The notes beneath the pieces were generated by a model. The model was given only the letters and a program-made list of their open reading frames with translations. It had not been told where the DNA came from and ran no database searches. DNA of 64,000 nt, from NCBI GenBank assembly GCA_951802425.1, contig OX637800.1, positions 3,410,001 through 3,474,000 on the forward strand. The letters run 5' to 3'. Positions 10,388 to 20,699 of this stretch are shown piece after piece. Every line of letters begins with the position of its first letter. The stretch's first letter is position 1. A program made the position numbers and the translations under genes. This stretch comes from Clavaria fumosa. Lineage: Eukaryota; Basidiomycota; Agaricomycetes; Agaricales; Clavariaceae.

Positions 10388-10696
10388 TCAGATTCTTATG
10401 AAGCAGACATGTAGGCATACATACCTTCTGACTTGGCAAGAGGCACCTTGCAATGATGCTACCTTTACACCTTTGATCATTCTGCTTTCAGCACCCTGAA
10501 TGGCTTGGGAAATAGCTTCTTGGAATGTTTTGCTGATAGTTGCATTGAGTTTCCTTGCAACCAAGTCTGCAAAGCCTTCTTCCTTTCCCCAGGCCCTCAT
10601 TTCCTGTCTTATGATGCCATTTTCAAGTTTTTCTTGGAAACTGCTACACCTTGCCTGTTGATATGGTAGTTGAAGCCCACCTGTCAGTACAAACAT
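10388..10696 (-). pseudogene. Possible middle exon of the RecQ-like gene
   Basis: An open stretch on the same strand as the helicase core encodes a helical, charged segment (RQEMRAWGKEEGFADLV, ISKTFQEAISQAI). No domain is recognised. It is placed here only by strand and position between the zinc-finger exon and the helicase core. Confidence 0.3.
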
Positions 10697-11319
10697 TGTA
10701 TGAGCAAGGTGTAGAATGAGGCAATTCCAATCTTACCAGGGACCATATGTACTTCTGTCTGCCAGTGAGTGCTGCAGTCCAAATACTGAGGCAGAATGTC
10801 TTCTGCACCAATTAAAGAATCACTGCTGATGCCATAAATGCGAAGATCTGTGCTGCGTGAATGTCCAAATTGCAGAGCTAGGATTAAGGTATTTGTGTGT
10901 TAATCCAATTTTCCCCTAGTTTGCTGTATTCAGCAGAAGGCATGCAGCATTTACTGATGTCTCCTACCTTCACACAAATATCATCATCTGATGCACTACA
11001 AGGCTATCATCATACACTTCAGGTCAAGAGAGAAGTATGCATATATGACTGGTCAAACACACCTTGATTGCCTGCCTTTGGGTCCTGACCAACTCCTCTC
11101 CCACTCTGCTTCTTTTACTGTGATTAACAGATATGTACACTAATCCCATTTGCCCCTGGGTTGGCTTTTCTCAGTGTTCAGTGGGAAGCAAATACAAACA
11201 GTTGAAAACTCCTCACCTTTTCCTGAACAGTATGGTCAATGCTAGAACTAACAGTGTTTGCTGTGGAGCTCACTCCAACCTGGATAATCTTAGCAAGGTA
11301 AGAAGCTCCATGAATCAAT

Positions 11320-11601
11320 TTATTTACTCACATTGTCCTGCTCTGGTGATGTGCCCAATTGCTCCTTCCATGTGGACTTGGCTCTTTGAATATGCTTTCT
11401 CAAGGTTTCAATCTTGTCAAAGGGTCTTGGGCAATCTTTGTGTGTGCATTGGCACATGTACATGCCACTACTATCTCTTTGAAGTGTAACTTTGCCTTGA
11501 GGGAGATGGAGTACTGCTATAGACCTGCAGTTGCACAGATGGTACCTCATCTGAGCACTGGCAAAAGTGTTCATGCAGCTAGGACACTGAGAGGGGGGCA
11601 T
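11320..11601 (-). pseudogene. C2H2 zinc-finger exon, probable N-terminus of the RecQ-like gene
   Basis: The 93-residue stretch contains CPSCMNTFASAQMRYHLC and CTHKDCPRPFDKIETLRKHIQ, the second being C2H2-like (CX4C ... H). Zinc-finger N-termini are common in RecQ-like proteins amplified in basidiomycetes. The 3.5 kb from here to 7.9 kb would then be one gene with several introns, decayed in many places. Confidence 0.5.
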
Positions 11602-11639
11602 ATTGGGGGGTCAAGTGGGTAAGAGTTGCAAATCACCAC

Positions 11640-12200
11640 TAATCATATTTCCTATCAGGTCATTGTGAATAGCATAACTCTTTACTAATCATTATTTGCT
11701 AAAAGAGAACATGTTCTCAAATTGTACCATTTTATAGTATGAAAAGGGAAACATACTTATGGTATGGAAAGGGAAACATACTGTTTCAAAAGGTGAGTGC
11801 AAAACCATAGGACTGATGATGAGGAACCAAGTTATTAACAGGGCAATGACTCAAGCATACCTCAAAATGGTTATAGAAGTAGTTCCAATCAAATAGAATT
11901 GGGGTCTTAGATAAGTACAGACCTTCACCATGCCAATTGTTTGAGTTCTCACATGTGGAACAAATTAGCTAAACTTATGAAAAATACTATTACAGGTACT
12001 AGTGATATGTAGTTACTCAAAACAAATTGGTGAGGATTGATAGAGTGGCTGTGGAGACATACTCAGAAGTGCAAAATGCAGATTTTGCCACTGTCAGAGT
12101 TTACAAATGGGTTGATGCAGATTTGATCTCACACTTGCAATAAATTTGAGAAATTTATGGAAATGTTTTTGTTTATCCTCCTAAGAATGTCCCATCCACT
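11640..12200. other. No recognisable feature
   Basis: AT-rich sequence without supported coding capacity. A short direct repeat (GAAAAGGGAAACATACT type) occurs at about 11741-11781. Confidence 0.5.
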
Positions 12201-12201
12201 G

Positions 12202-12335
12202 ACAAAGTTTGGTGTATTGAGTGGTTGTTGTGCTCTGACAAGTTGCACATTTCTGGGTTTGAAAATGGCAAATGTTACAATGCTTTGTAATATTGCCATA
12301 TCAGGGTAGAGTTTTAAATATGGATATACTAGCTA
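12202..12335 (+). repeat. Direct repeat, left copy
   Basis: It shares ACAAAGTTTGGTGTA, GTGGTTGTTGTGCTCTGAC, AAGTTGCACATTTCTGGG and AATATGGATATA with the copy at 13387-13510. Together they bracket a 1.05-kb insert with opposite strand composition in its two halves. Confidence 0.85.
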
Positions 12336-12620
12336 CAACCCTCAGAACCCCCAACCTCACAACCTTCATAACATAACCCTCCCACCTTTACCCTCACTAA
12401 CACTCTTACTCACCCTTACCCACCCCAATTTTCTCCACCCATAATCACCCACAGCTACCTTCAGTCACCCACAGTCACCCCCAGTTACCTTCAATCACCC
12501 TCACTCTCACTTGCCCTCATTTATTGCTCACTTCAGTTACCCTAGACTCACTTACACTTACACTCACCTACTGCACCTTCACTCACACTTTCCTCAGCTC
12601 ACCCAACCTCACTTGCCATG
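12336..12620 (+). repeat. C-rich CACTCACCC low-complexity tract
   Basis: The plus strand is made of variants of CCCTCACTCAC and CACCCACAGTCAC, with almost no G. It mirrors the G-rich tract at 12895-13318. Confidence 0.85.
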
Positions 12621-12894
12621 ACCATGACTTTCACTCTCACATTAACAATCGGAGCAAATCTGCATCATGCCAATTTTAAACTCTGACATTCCACAAAGTT
12701 GCACTGACTACAATTCTATGGGCATATCTCAGCAACCACTGGATGGATTCTCTCCAGATTTTGTGAGTACATGGGCAGCTATAAATAGTGTCTACATTAA
12801 TATTTACATGAATTTTGGTGATTTAATGGGGAAGCAAGAAAGCGAAAGTGTTGCTGCTATACCCAAGGTTTCCCTTTGTGGCCACATTGGTGAA

Positions 12895-13318
12895 GGGGGA
12901 GTGAGAGGGTGGAAGGGGAAGTGATGGGGAGGTGAGATGACATGAGGGGGTGTTAAGGGGTGTGAGGGTGTGGTGTGAAAAGGTGTTAGAATGAGTGTGG
13001 GTGAACAGGGTTATGTGAGGGTGAAGGTGTTGAGCATGTGGGGTGTTTGAGGGTGGTGAGGGTATGAAAGGGGTGTGTGGAGTGTGTGGAGTGAAGGGAG
13101 AGTGAAGGAGAATAAGGTTATATGAGCAAGGGTGAAGGGGAATTGTGAGCAAGGGTGACAATGACAATGATTGAAGCATGAGTGTGATGGGTGGACATGA
13201 GTGTGAGTGGGTGTGAAGGAGTGTGAGAGAGGGAAAGATGTATGAGTGTGCAGGTGAGAGTGAGTGAAAGTAGATTAGTGAGGGATCAGTGAACATGTGT
13301 GAGTGAGGCAGGTTCATG
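12895..13318 (+). repeat. G-rich GTGTGAGGGTG low-complexity tract
   Basis: The plus strand is made of variants of GTGAGGGTG and GAGTGTGAG, including GGGG runs at 12900-12965 that could fold as G-quadruplexes. Open frames across it are proline/serine/histidine-rich artefacts of the repeat. Confidence 0.85.
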
Positions 13319-13386
13319 CTCGCAATTCTAAAGATAAAATTTCAAAAATATTTGGGTAGGGCCTCCTCATAGGGGCCTATCACCCT

Positions 13387-13510
13387 ACAAAGTTTGGTGT
13401 AATTCTATTCAGTGGTTGTTGTGCTCTGACAAGTTGCACATTTCTGGGTTTAAAAATGGCAAACTTTACTGTGTATATCCAGGTGGAGCTTGAAATATGG
13501 ATATATATAC
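13387..13510 (+). repeat. Direct repeat, right copy
   Basis: This is the second copy of the repeat at 12202-12335, with a few small length differences. Confidence 0.85.
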
Positions 13511-13577
13511 CCAGTCTATGTAGCCGAGTTTAAAAGTGCCTCTTGAACCACAACCACCACCTTCCTATTTGAGAAAC

Positions 13578-14559
13578 ATGTCTGACAAATCAGTAAGTGA
13601 CTGGCTGATTAGTGTTCACACATGCTAATCACATTCTCACTTGGCACAGGAGAAAGGAGAAACAGGTCAGGGAGAATCAAACCAAGTGTGTGATTAGTGT
13701 AAATTTATGATAAACACATTTCTCATTTGGCACAGGGAAATGAGCCAAAGGTGTCTGGCAAGGTATGTGACTAGTGAAAACTTATGCTAATCATAATTCT
13801 CATTTGTGACAGGGAAAACAAGTGGCAAGCACAGGGGAATCAAGCAGGTATGTGATTATTCTAGATTCATGCTAATTACAATTCTAATTTTGCACAGAAT
13901 GGAGTTCCAGAAGCACAAAGTGATTCAAACAAGGTGTGTGGTTTGCATAATTCAATCTGAGCCCTCAGCTTATTTCTTGCAGACAAACCCTGATCCAGAG
14001 GAAGAAAGTGTTCTAAGTGGAGTATGTGATCAGTCTTCCATGTGATACACCAAATCAATAATATATTCTAGGACCAAAGCCCTATGGTGTACAGCCCATC
14101 ACAGGAAATTCAGGTATGTTTACTATTAATATTAGAGACTGTTGTCTGACACGAAGATAGCCTGTTGCATGGGACTGTGAACTCAGGACAAACCTGGCAA
14201 CAATGGCTGAGAGTGTCAAGAGTGACACTCTCCTTGGCTATGCATACATCAATTTTGCCACCACAAAGGCACAAATAAAGTGGGATGGAGCTCGACCTAT
14301 TTCCAAGGCCCAAGTCTCTGCACTTGACAAATATGTAGATCAAGATGGTCTGCAAATTGATTCAGTAACCAATGCCATGTTCTGCCTTGTGGAAAAGGAA
14401 AAATTCAAACTCAGTTCAATGAAATCATTCTGGCTGAAGAACTTCTGTCATCTCCAGTGTGCACTTGGGGTTAAGGAGGAGGAAGTAGTGCTAGAGATGC
14501 TTGCAGGCCAACATCACCATGCTTGGCTTATCACCAAGGCATTCAAGAATGAACTATAG
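13578..14559 (+). CDS. Unrecognised gene of seven micro-exons plus one longer exon
   Basis: My model is 13578-13592, 13650-13685, 13736-13762, 13813-13847, 13898-13933, 13983-14021, 14072-14113 and 14161-14559. Each intron is 47-57 bases, starts GTRTGT or GTAAGT and ends CAG or TAG. The first four are clearly alike. Micro-exons are 15-42 bases and, except for exon 4 (35 bases), all are multiples of three, so the frame fails once at exon 4 unless one base is missing there. The short exons encode related Gly/Glu/Ser/Gln-rich peptides. The last exon encodes 132 residues (PVAWDC..., DKYVDQDGLQIDSVTNAMF, stop at 14557-14559) with no domain that I recognise. The N-terminal exons look like products of repeated exon-intron duplication. 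It may be a host gene fragment or element-borne. Confidence 0.55.
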
Positions 14560-15221
14560 GGACAATATCCCACCAATAGTGCATTGGTGGAAAATATAAA
14601 GAAATATTCATAGCAAGCCTAATAGCTAGGATATTGGCATGGGGTTTGGTGCACCTAATAGAGAATATTCTTACACACCTGTTGATCTCTAATACTTGCC
14701 CATAGCTTCTTCCTAACCCTAAATCCTATGCCATTTCTGTAAAACAAGAATGCCATAGGATTGTGGGAATTTCAACCCTTAGCTGCCAGGTAAAGCCATA
14801 GGCCCCATCCACTAGGTCACATGACCTATTCCCCAATTTTTACCAATGCCCCCTTTTCAGGTGATCCTATAGTACAATATTCCACCAATGGTGCATTGGT
14901 GGGTTATTTTCAAAAATGTCCAAAAATTTCCAAAAATATTTATGCATAACCTTCAACAATATTTAAGCAACTTTTGTATGGGATTCATATAGTTTTACCT
15001 TTTATATAACCCAATCCTACAGCATTTCTTAGTAGTGCACTTATTACTGTGCCTGCATGATATGCAAGCATGGAGGACAATTTAGATGAAAAGCTGAGTA
15101 TTTTTGAGTCAACAGATGAGACCGGATGTGTGAATCTGATAGGTTCAAGGCTCAAGAGTATTCTCAGTCACAAGCTTAAACCAAAGTGTGCATTAATACC
15201 AAATTTACTGCAGTGTGAATT
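14560..15221. other. No recognisable gene
   Basis: AT-rich sequence. Short motifs such as CACCAATAGTGCATTGGTGG at about 14571-14590 and CACCAATGGTGCATTGGTGG at about 14882-14901 are near-palindromic repeats 310 bases apart, which could be ends of a small MITE. Confidence 0.4.
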
Positions 15222-15700
15222 TGTCAAGATCCACCCATTTTTTCCTACCCAATTCAACTCTATCATCATCTATGGACCTCCCAACACCCTCTCACCACCT
15301 CACAGACCACTCTGCACACTTCTGAAACCTGCTGTCTTCTTCTGGAGTCCTCCTGGGCTTCCTCACAACCACAACACTGTACTCACACAGCTCCTTGCAA
15401 GCCCACCTACTATGCATTCACTGTTCAAACCCCCCATATCAATGTGCAATCTCTTCATCCAGCATGTGACTTGCCACATCACATGACCAGTGCTACCAAT
15501 GTCACCAGTGCTTATGATATGGTAGACTTGACATTGATGCACTTTGGTTTAAGCTTGAGGCTAGTACACCCTTTGAGCTTGGAACCACTGTGATTGATAG
15601 GTCTTGTCTCACTTGGTGACCTCAAGAATGCCAAGACACACTCTGTGTTATTCTAACTTGTGCTCCATGCTCATGTTCACTTGTGCAACCATTGCTGCTG
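15222..15700 (+). repeat. Decayed Gypsy-type LTR
   Basis: It starts TGTCAAGATCCACCC and can be aligned by eye to the LTR that starts at 21301 (TGTCAGGACCCATTC), then to its CATGTGACYTGCCAC segment and its ACTTTGGTTTAAGCTTGAGG segment. It is shorter, so internal pieces are missing. Confidence 0.6.
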
Positions 15701-15726
15701 CCTCTGCACCTCCCATTGTTGTGGGG

Positions 15727-16698
15727 TCAGCAGGGCTGGGGGGATGACCATGACCAGCTTGGTCCTGTGACAGGCGAGTGTTGCCCACTCTTGTTGTCGC
15801 CACCCACCCATGTCCATTTTTGGCCCTGCTTCAATGACTTGCCACTCAGCGCGTTACACGAGCGTTTTTGCTGCACACATCGGTTGCACAATGTCTCTGC
15901 GACCCTGACACACCGCACCTCTGCGAACGCACAGCATTCGCAGATGGGGTCCTGCAAGACCAACACCTTATCCTACAAAATATTACATAGAGTTTTTTGT
16001 TCTTTTGCTAAATTTACTTACCTTTCCATCCACCAACTTCCGCCTGTCCCACTGCATGCACGTCTCAAGGAAACCGAAGCAGGCATAATGGTACCCCCTC
16101 CATGTCCACCTCCTCAATTTCCACCTCGCCTGCATTGCACGCCATCTCGTCTTGCTGTTGCCAGATTTCTTCACTCCGCCTATGCTCCCCTGGTGTGGGG
16201 GTGTGGGCGGCTGCCACCACTGCCTCCACCTCCTCCTCACATCATGTGTTTTCCTCACGCTCCTCCTCCCTCCGCATTTCCTCCACCTCTTCCTCTCGAC
16301 GGGCCCGCTCTACCTCCACTGCCCACTCCACACATGCATCATCAACCTTCTTCAAAAAATTGTGGGCATCAATGATCGCCCACTCTGCTGCCTCCAACTG
16401 CCCCTCGGACTCAATGATGTCCCCCTCTGCTGTGGCAAACACCGTATACTGCTTGCAGCAGTCCTACGGCAGCACTGTCGTATCTGCATTAGGGCCAAGG
16501 AGTTGGACAACTTACCACCAATTGTTGGGCATCGTCCACCCACACCCACAACTCCCTCACTTCCCTCACTGCCTCGAACTCCACCTGCAGGTCCACTTGG
16601 GGGGGGAGGGACCTCTTCGCCATTAGCAAGTGCCGGTTTTGGAACTTGGCAACAATTTCACATAGGAGGGGTAGGAGAGGGTGGAGGGTAGGTGCCAT
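15727..16698 (-). pseudogene. Antisense accessory gene: coiled coil plus six-cysteine cluster
   Basis: The start is placed at 16698 (MAPTLHPL), with a second in-frame ATG at 16623 (MAKRSLPPQ). An intron begins near 16513 (GTAAGT) and ends just before 16450, and another lies at about 16014-15975. The middle part is an acidic, heptad-rich segment (ARREEEVEEMRREEE). The last exon holds a CX2CX6CX7CX2CX6C cluster (CECC ... CVQQKRSC region), the spacing of fungal Zn(II)2Cys6 DNA-binding domains. TGA at 16242-16244 and 16065-16067 interrupt the frame, both probably from CGA. The gene reads away from a polypurine tract and LTR start at 16825, on the opposite strand. The gene at 18.8-20.7 kb has the same position and cluster. 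Confidence 0.55.
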
Positions 16699-16807
16699 GA
16701 TGTTGCAATAGAACAGAGGGAGGTGTGACCTTAAAAAAATGAGCACCGCCACGAGTCAACAGAACCATGTGACCATTGCATATGGGCCTGCCTTGCAGGA
16801 GCTCAGC

Positions 16808-17180
16808 TCCAAGGGAGGAGGTACTGTCATGACCCAACACACCCCATTATGGTCCTCACACTCGACGACTGCTCCCGACTCAATTCCACCACTCAATGAT
16901 CGCCCTGAACCTACAATCGGCAATTCCGCATGTGGACTGTAATTCTGATGGACTCTGCACACTTCACTGTTGTTCAGCCAACATTGGGGAAGCTTGGGAA
17001 TGAGTGGAGTCGGTTTAGGGCTTGCAGGGTGGCCTCTAGACGAGCTAGCAAAGGTCCCTTGATGATATTAGACTTTGGGGTTTGGATATGGTGGCTGAAA
17101 CATGTTTCCAGGCAATTTCTTAGTATTTGTTTTATAACTGCTTCTTTGCAGACTTTCTTCAATACCATCCCATTTTAGAT
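16808..17180 (+). repeat. Polypurine tract and start of a Gypsy-type LTR
   Basis: AAGGGAGGAGG (16811-16821) is followed by TGTCATGACCCAACAC at 16825, the usual start of LTRs of this type. The segment around 17080-17110 (ATGGTGGCTGAAACATG) recurs at 5612. The 3' limit is not defined. Confidence 0.5.
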
Positions 17181-17640
17181 ACTTACTTACTATATAATCC
17201 TTGAAGCTGTAGTAGATACTACAGCATACGACATAAACTCAATTACCCACTTATGTGCAAGGATTGCTGTTGAGAGCTGCCTTAGGTACTTGACTGGGCA
17301 TCACATAACGGCCACCCTCTCATGCAGTCTCTGGGTCAAACCTCCCCTTGTATCATCCCACTGCCTCCTGCCCTCTCCTGCTATGCCCATGCCCCTTCCC
17401 ATCAATGCAGCTTGCATGTGGAATTCCTGCCCACTGTCAGAATTGCCACTATGCCCCTCCTCACTGTCATTTATACTTGAATTTAGGTGGAATTGACCTA
17501 CTCTTGACAGCAAGTAATGCTGGTAGTGCTTGTGGTGTCGTAGTGCCAGTGGTGCTGGTAGCACTAGTGGTATCAGTAGTGCTGGTAGTAGCAGTAGCAC
17601 TGGTGACACTGGTAGTGCTGGTGGTGCCATGTGGCAAGTC
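17181..17640. repeat. LTR-derived sequence with simple repeats, no gene
   Basis: At 17519-17630 short GTGCTGGTAGTAGCAGTAGC-like units are repeated. The same composition (ACCACTAGTGTTAC-type) appears in the LTR at 21600-21720 on the other strand. No gene is supported. Confidence 0.45.
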
Positions 17641-17985
17641 ACATGACAAATTAAATACTCAGTCCCAGAAGGTTGCGAAGATGGTAGATGAAGCATAGAA
17701 AAGGAAAAGGACAAGTTGAAAGAGAAGAGATGTTGCTGAGAAGGTTGTGAGTGGTCGCAATGGTGTCAAGAAGTAGGTTGTGGAAGGCAATGACTTTGCT
17801 GACTGACAGGGGAACCTGCAGGGTTCCAGAAATCAGTACCAAGATGAATAGAGAGAATACTTAGGTCCTCCCAGGTGAGGTGGATGATCTCTGCCTCACC
17901 AAAAGCCTGCAATCAGTGCGTGCGGCCTGCATGACCCTCATGCGTGGGTTCACCAAGTTGAATGATGCCTTCGTAACACTGATAA
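17640..17985 (-). repeat. LTR 3' part in minus orientation
   Basis: On the minus strand this matches, block by block, the plus-strand LTR at about 22305-22560 (GGTACTGATT, GGCAAAGTCATTGCC, GCAACCTTCTGGGACTGAG). Confidence 0.6.
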
Positions 17986-17993
17986 CATATTAG

Positions 17994-18417
17994 TAGTGAA
18001 TGGCATGGGTAACCCACGGGTAAATTTGACTGTACCCATACCCGCACCTGACAGTACCCTTACCCATGGGTATGGGTCCACTAAACTGCTGGGTACGGGT
18101 ACGGCAATGGTGTCCCACCCATCTGCCATCTCCTCCTCATCTCCTTCAACTTCAGCCAGTACTGTGACACCCATAACATCATTGTCCTTCACTAGACCTA
18201 ACTTACTCCACACACCAATGCAAATCACTGCCCAAGTTGACTGAGCTGACAGCCAAATCTGGACATGCGACAATACGATCCATGCTTGACTGGCTACCCG
18301 TGTACCCCTATGAAGGGTATGGGTTTTGGAAGGGTCCAGAATCCGTTACCCGTACCCGCACCTACCCGTACCCATGAAGAAAACCTGTGCGGGTACCAAT
18401 ACCCACGCAATTCACTA
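17994..18417. mobile_element. hAT-type MITE (424 bp)
   Basis: It is flanked by the perfect 8-base direct repeat CATATTAG (17986-17993 and 18418-18425), the duplication size of the hAT superfamily. The ends are inverted repeats, TAGTGAATGGCATGGGTA on the left and TAGTGAATTGCGTGGGTA on the right when read inward. Many GGGTACGGGTA units lie close to both ends, as expected for subterminal transposase-binding sites. No transposase is encoded. It sits inside the older LTR sequence. Confidence 0.85.
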
Positions 18418-18425
18418 CATATTAG

Positions 18426-18713
18426 CACTGGTAGTGATAGCAGTGAGGGTGCCACGTGGCAAGTCATGTGCTGGCTGAAAAGGACATGCAACAGCATGTT
18501 GAGCATCAAGATGACGGATTCGGACAAAGTGTACGTGTGGGTGAAGTGTAGGGAGGTGTCACGAGTATGGCATGGTGGTCATGAGTATTGTGTGAATGCG
18601 AGGGAGGTCAGGGAGGCTTCCAGAAGAGGACAGCGGGTTCCAGAAGTGTATAGAGGGGCTCGCGAGTGTTGATAAAGTCGAATTGGGTAGGTAAAAATGT
18701 ATGGGTCCTGACA
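18426..18713 (-). repeat. LTR start in minus orientation, with polypurine tract
   Basis: The minus strand reads TGTCAGGACCCAT from 18713 downward. It is preceded by GCTTGAAAGGGGGGTAA (18714-18730), a polypurine tract. It is the mirror image of the tract and LTR at 21283-21301. Confidence 0.7.
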
Positions 18714-18829
18714 TTACCCCCCTTTCAAGCCTTGAGCCCTGTGAGAGTGGAGATCATGTGATGATTAGTCAGCACAATGTTTGTCGATCAGGTCACAACA
18801 CCCGAAAAATTTCTCTAAGTCCAACGACC

Positions 18830-20699
18830 ATGGTCTCAAGCAACATGAGCTCAAAGCTGACAATGATGAAACTGAATTTGCATGCAAATTGCGCCTTTTC
18901 GAGGAAACAGAGCTGGCATTAAACCGAAGCATTCTGGATGGTGCTTTTGCTCGACAGGCTGCGGAACAGGCGTGAAGTTGCAGGGTGCAAAAAGAGGAAG
19001 AGTAAGGTCACGGGTCCCAACAAGGCAAGGCACGACATTGCAGGCCCAAGCGGGTCAGAGAAAAATGTGGAGGATGTCACGGGCCCCAGCGGAATGGGGG
19101 GCAACATTGTGGGCAAGACTGATCCATCGCCCGCGGAGTTCCTGAGGTCGTGGAAGAAGATTGGTTCAGCAAGAGAGAACAAGGAGTGGAATGAGAGGGA
19201 GCAAGAGGTGTGTAATATTAGTTCTTGTTTCCACTCATTTTTCTGATCATTGAGCCATAGGACTGTGACAATTGTGTTGTGAAGGGCCAACAGTGTGAGC
19301 ACAGCACTGCCAGCAAGTGTCGTCTGTGCGCAGAGGAACACGGGAAGTGTTCCTCGGTCCAGGACTTCCGTCGATGGCGTGTCAAGAGTGAGTATGGTTG
19401 GGACAATGCAAGAGTCAATGAGGCACTGAAACACACCAAAGGATCGGAAACGGTGGGGGTGGCGACTCCGAATGTAATAAGTCGAGTGGGGGTAGGGTTC
19501 CCTACCCTGCCCATTCCGGGGGCCAACTTGCGGAAAGCAGATCCAGGCAAGGTCGCGGTTGCCAATGCCAGGTCCATTGACAAGAAGGCGAGTTGTCAAA
19601 CCGTCGTCATCGAGGGAGGTGGTGGAGGAGCAGGAGAAGGTCTTGGGGAGCATGGTCCCACGAAGCGACTTGGAGCAGGAGCTTGCGACGCTCCGACAGC
19701 AAGCCGTGGAACCCACGAGGATGGTAGTGTGGGTGCCAAAGTCGGATAGGGAGGTGGAGTTAGAGGCAGAGTTGGCAGCGGTGAGGTGCGAGTTGGAGGA
19801 GGCACAGAAAAGCACAAAGGGTGAGTTTCAAAGCTTTTCTATCAATTTGCAGCTTTTACTGAACTCACACATCTGTAGGGAAAGGCAAAGAGGCAGAGGA
19901 GAGGTGAAAGGAATTGGCGAAGGTTCCTGTGTCCAAAATTATGGATGCAAAAGTTGTGGAGTTGATGGCACAGGCTGAGGGAGCAGAGAGAGAGTTCGAG
20001 GCACTCCATGGGGAGTGGGAAGGTAAGTAATTGTTTGGTTTCTACCATGTTACAAACTAATTTCTCTCTTCATTCAGACCAGGAGGCCAAGTTGAGAGAG
20101 GCATGCCGCGAGTTGAAGGAGATGAAGAAGGAGAGGGAGGGTAAGTTCAAATTTCATGAGTATGAAGTGAGCTAACTTCGCCCATAGAATGGTCAGCAAT
20201 AGTGGAAAAAACTCGTGACAGATTTGAGGAGGTCAAGGGGGTAATAGCGATGGCGAAGAAGGAAGGTGCCAGTAAGTCGTGATTGTGCTTTGCAACATCC
20301 CAACTGACCTTCCTTTTTATCCAGATCAAAAAGTTGAACTGGAGGAGGTCCGGGGTAGGCTGGCGGAGGCTGAAGAGTCAGAACACAGTAAGTTCCACAG
20401 TCGCAAGTATGAAATAGACTAATCTGTGTTTTGTAGGGCTGTTCGCAACTGTAGAAACGATGGAGGGGGAGCAGGAAAAGGGTAAGTCGTTGCAGGTCTT
20501 CAGATTCTTTGGCAACAACTGAAGATTTGTTTCTAGAGTTGTGCAGCAGGTGCACGATGACCATTGGTGAGCTCCGCGAGGCCCGCTTTTGAGGACATCG
20601 AGGCCTCGAAACGGTTTTCTTCATGTATGAGGACCTCCTGCTGAAGTCGCTGCAAGAGCTCCCATCATGGGTAGAGAAGTGGGCAGAGCAGGAACACTG
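18830..20699 (+). pseudogene. Antisense accessory gene: six-cysteine cluster plus multi-exon coiled coil
   Basis: The ATG at 18830 matches the start of the inverted copy, but about 10 bases are missing just after it, so the frame is broken. Exon 1 encodes TGPSGMGG-type repeats and ends WNEREQE. After an intron (about 19208-19260), exon 2 carries a CX2CX6CX7CX2CX6C cluster (CDNC ... CAEEHGKC). From 19.6 kb on, heptad-rich exons follow (LEQELATLRQQ, AKLREACRELKEM, VELEEVRGRLAEAEE). Introns between them start GTAAGT and all cut codons after the first base. A TGA at 20589-20591 probably marks former arginine, and the last stop lies at 20697-20699. The gene reads away from an LTR on the opposite strand. 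DNA binding by the cluster is inference. Confidence 0.55.

Noticed and set aside
12823..13317. Proline/histidine/serine-rich 164-residue frame
   Set aside because: It is a product of the GTGAGGGTG low-complexity tract and has no other support.
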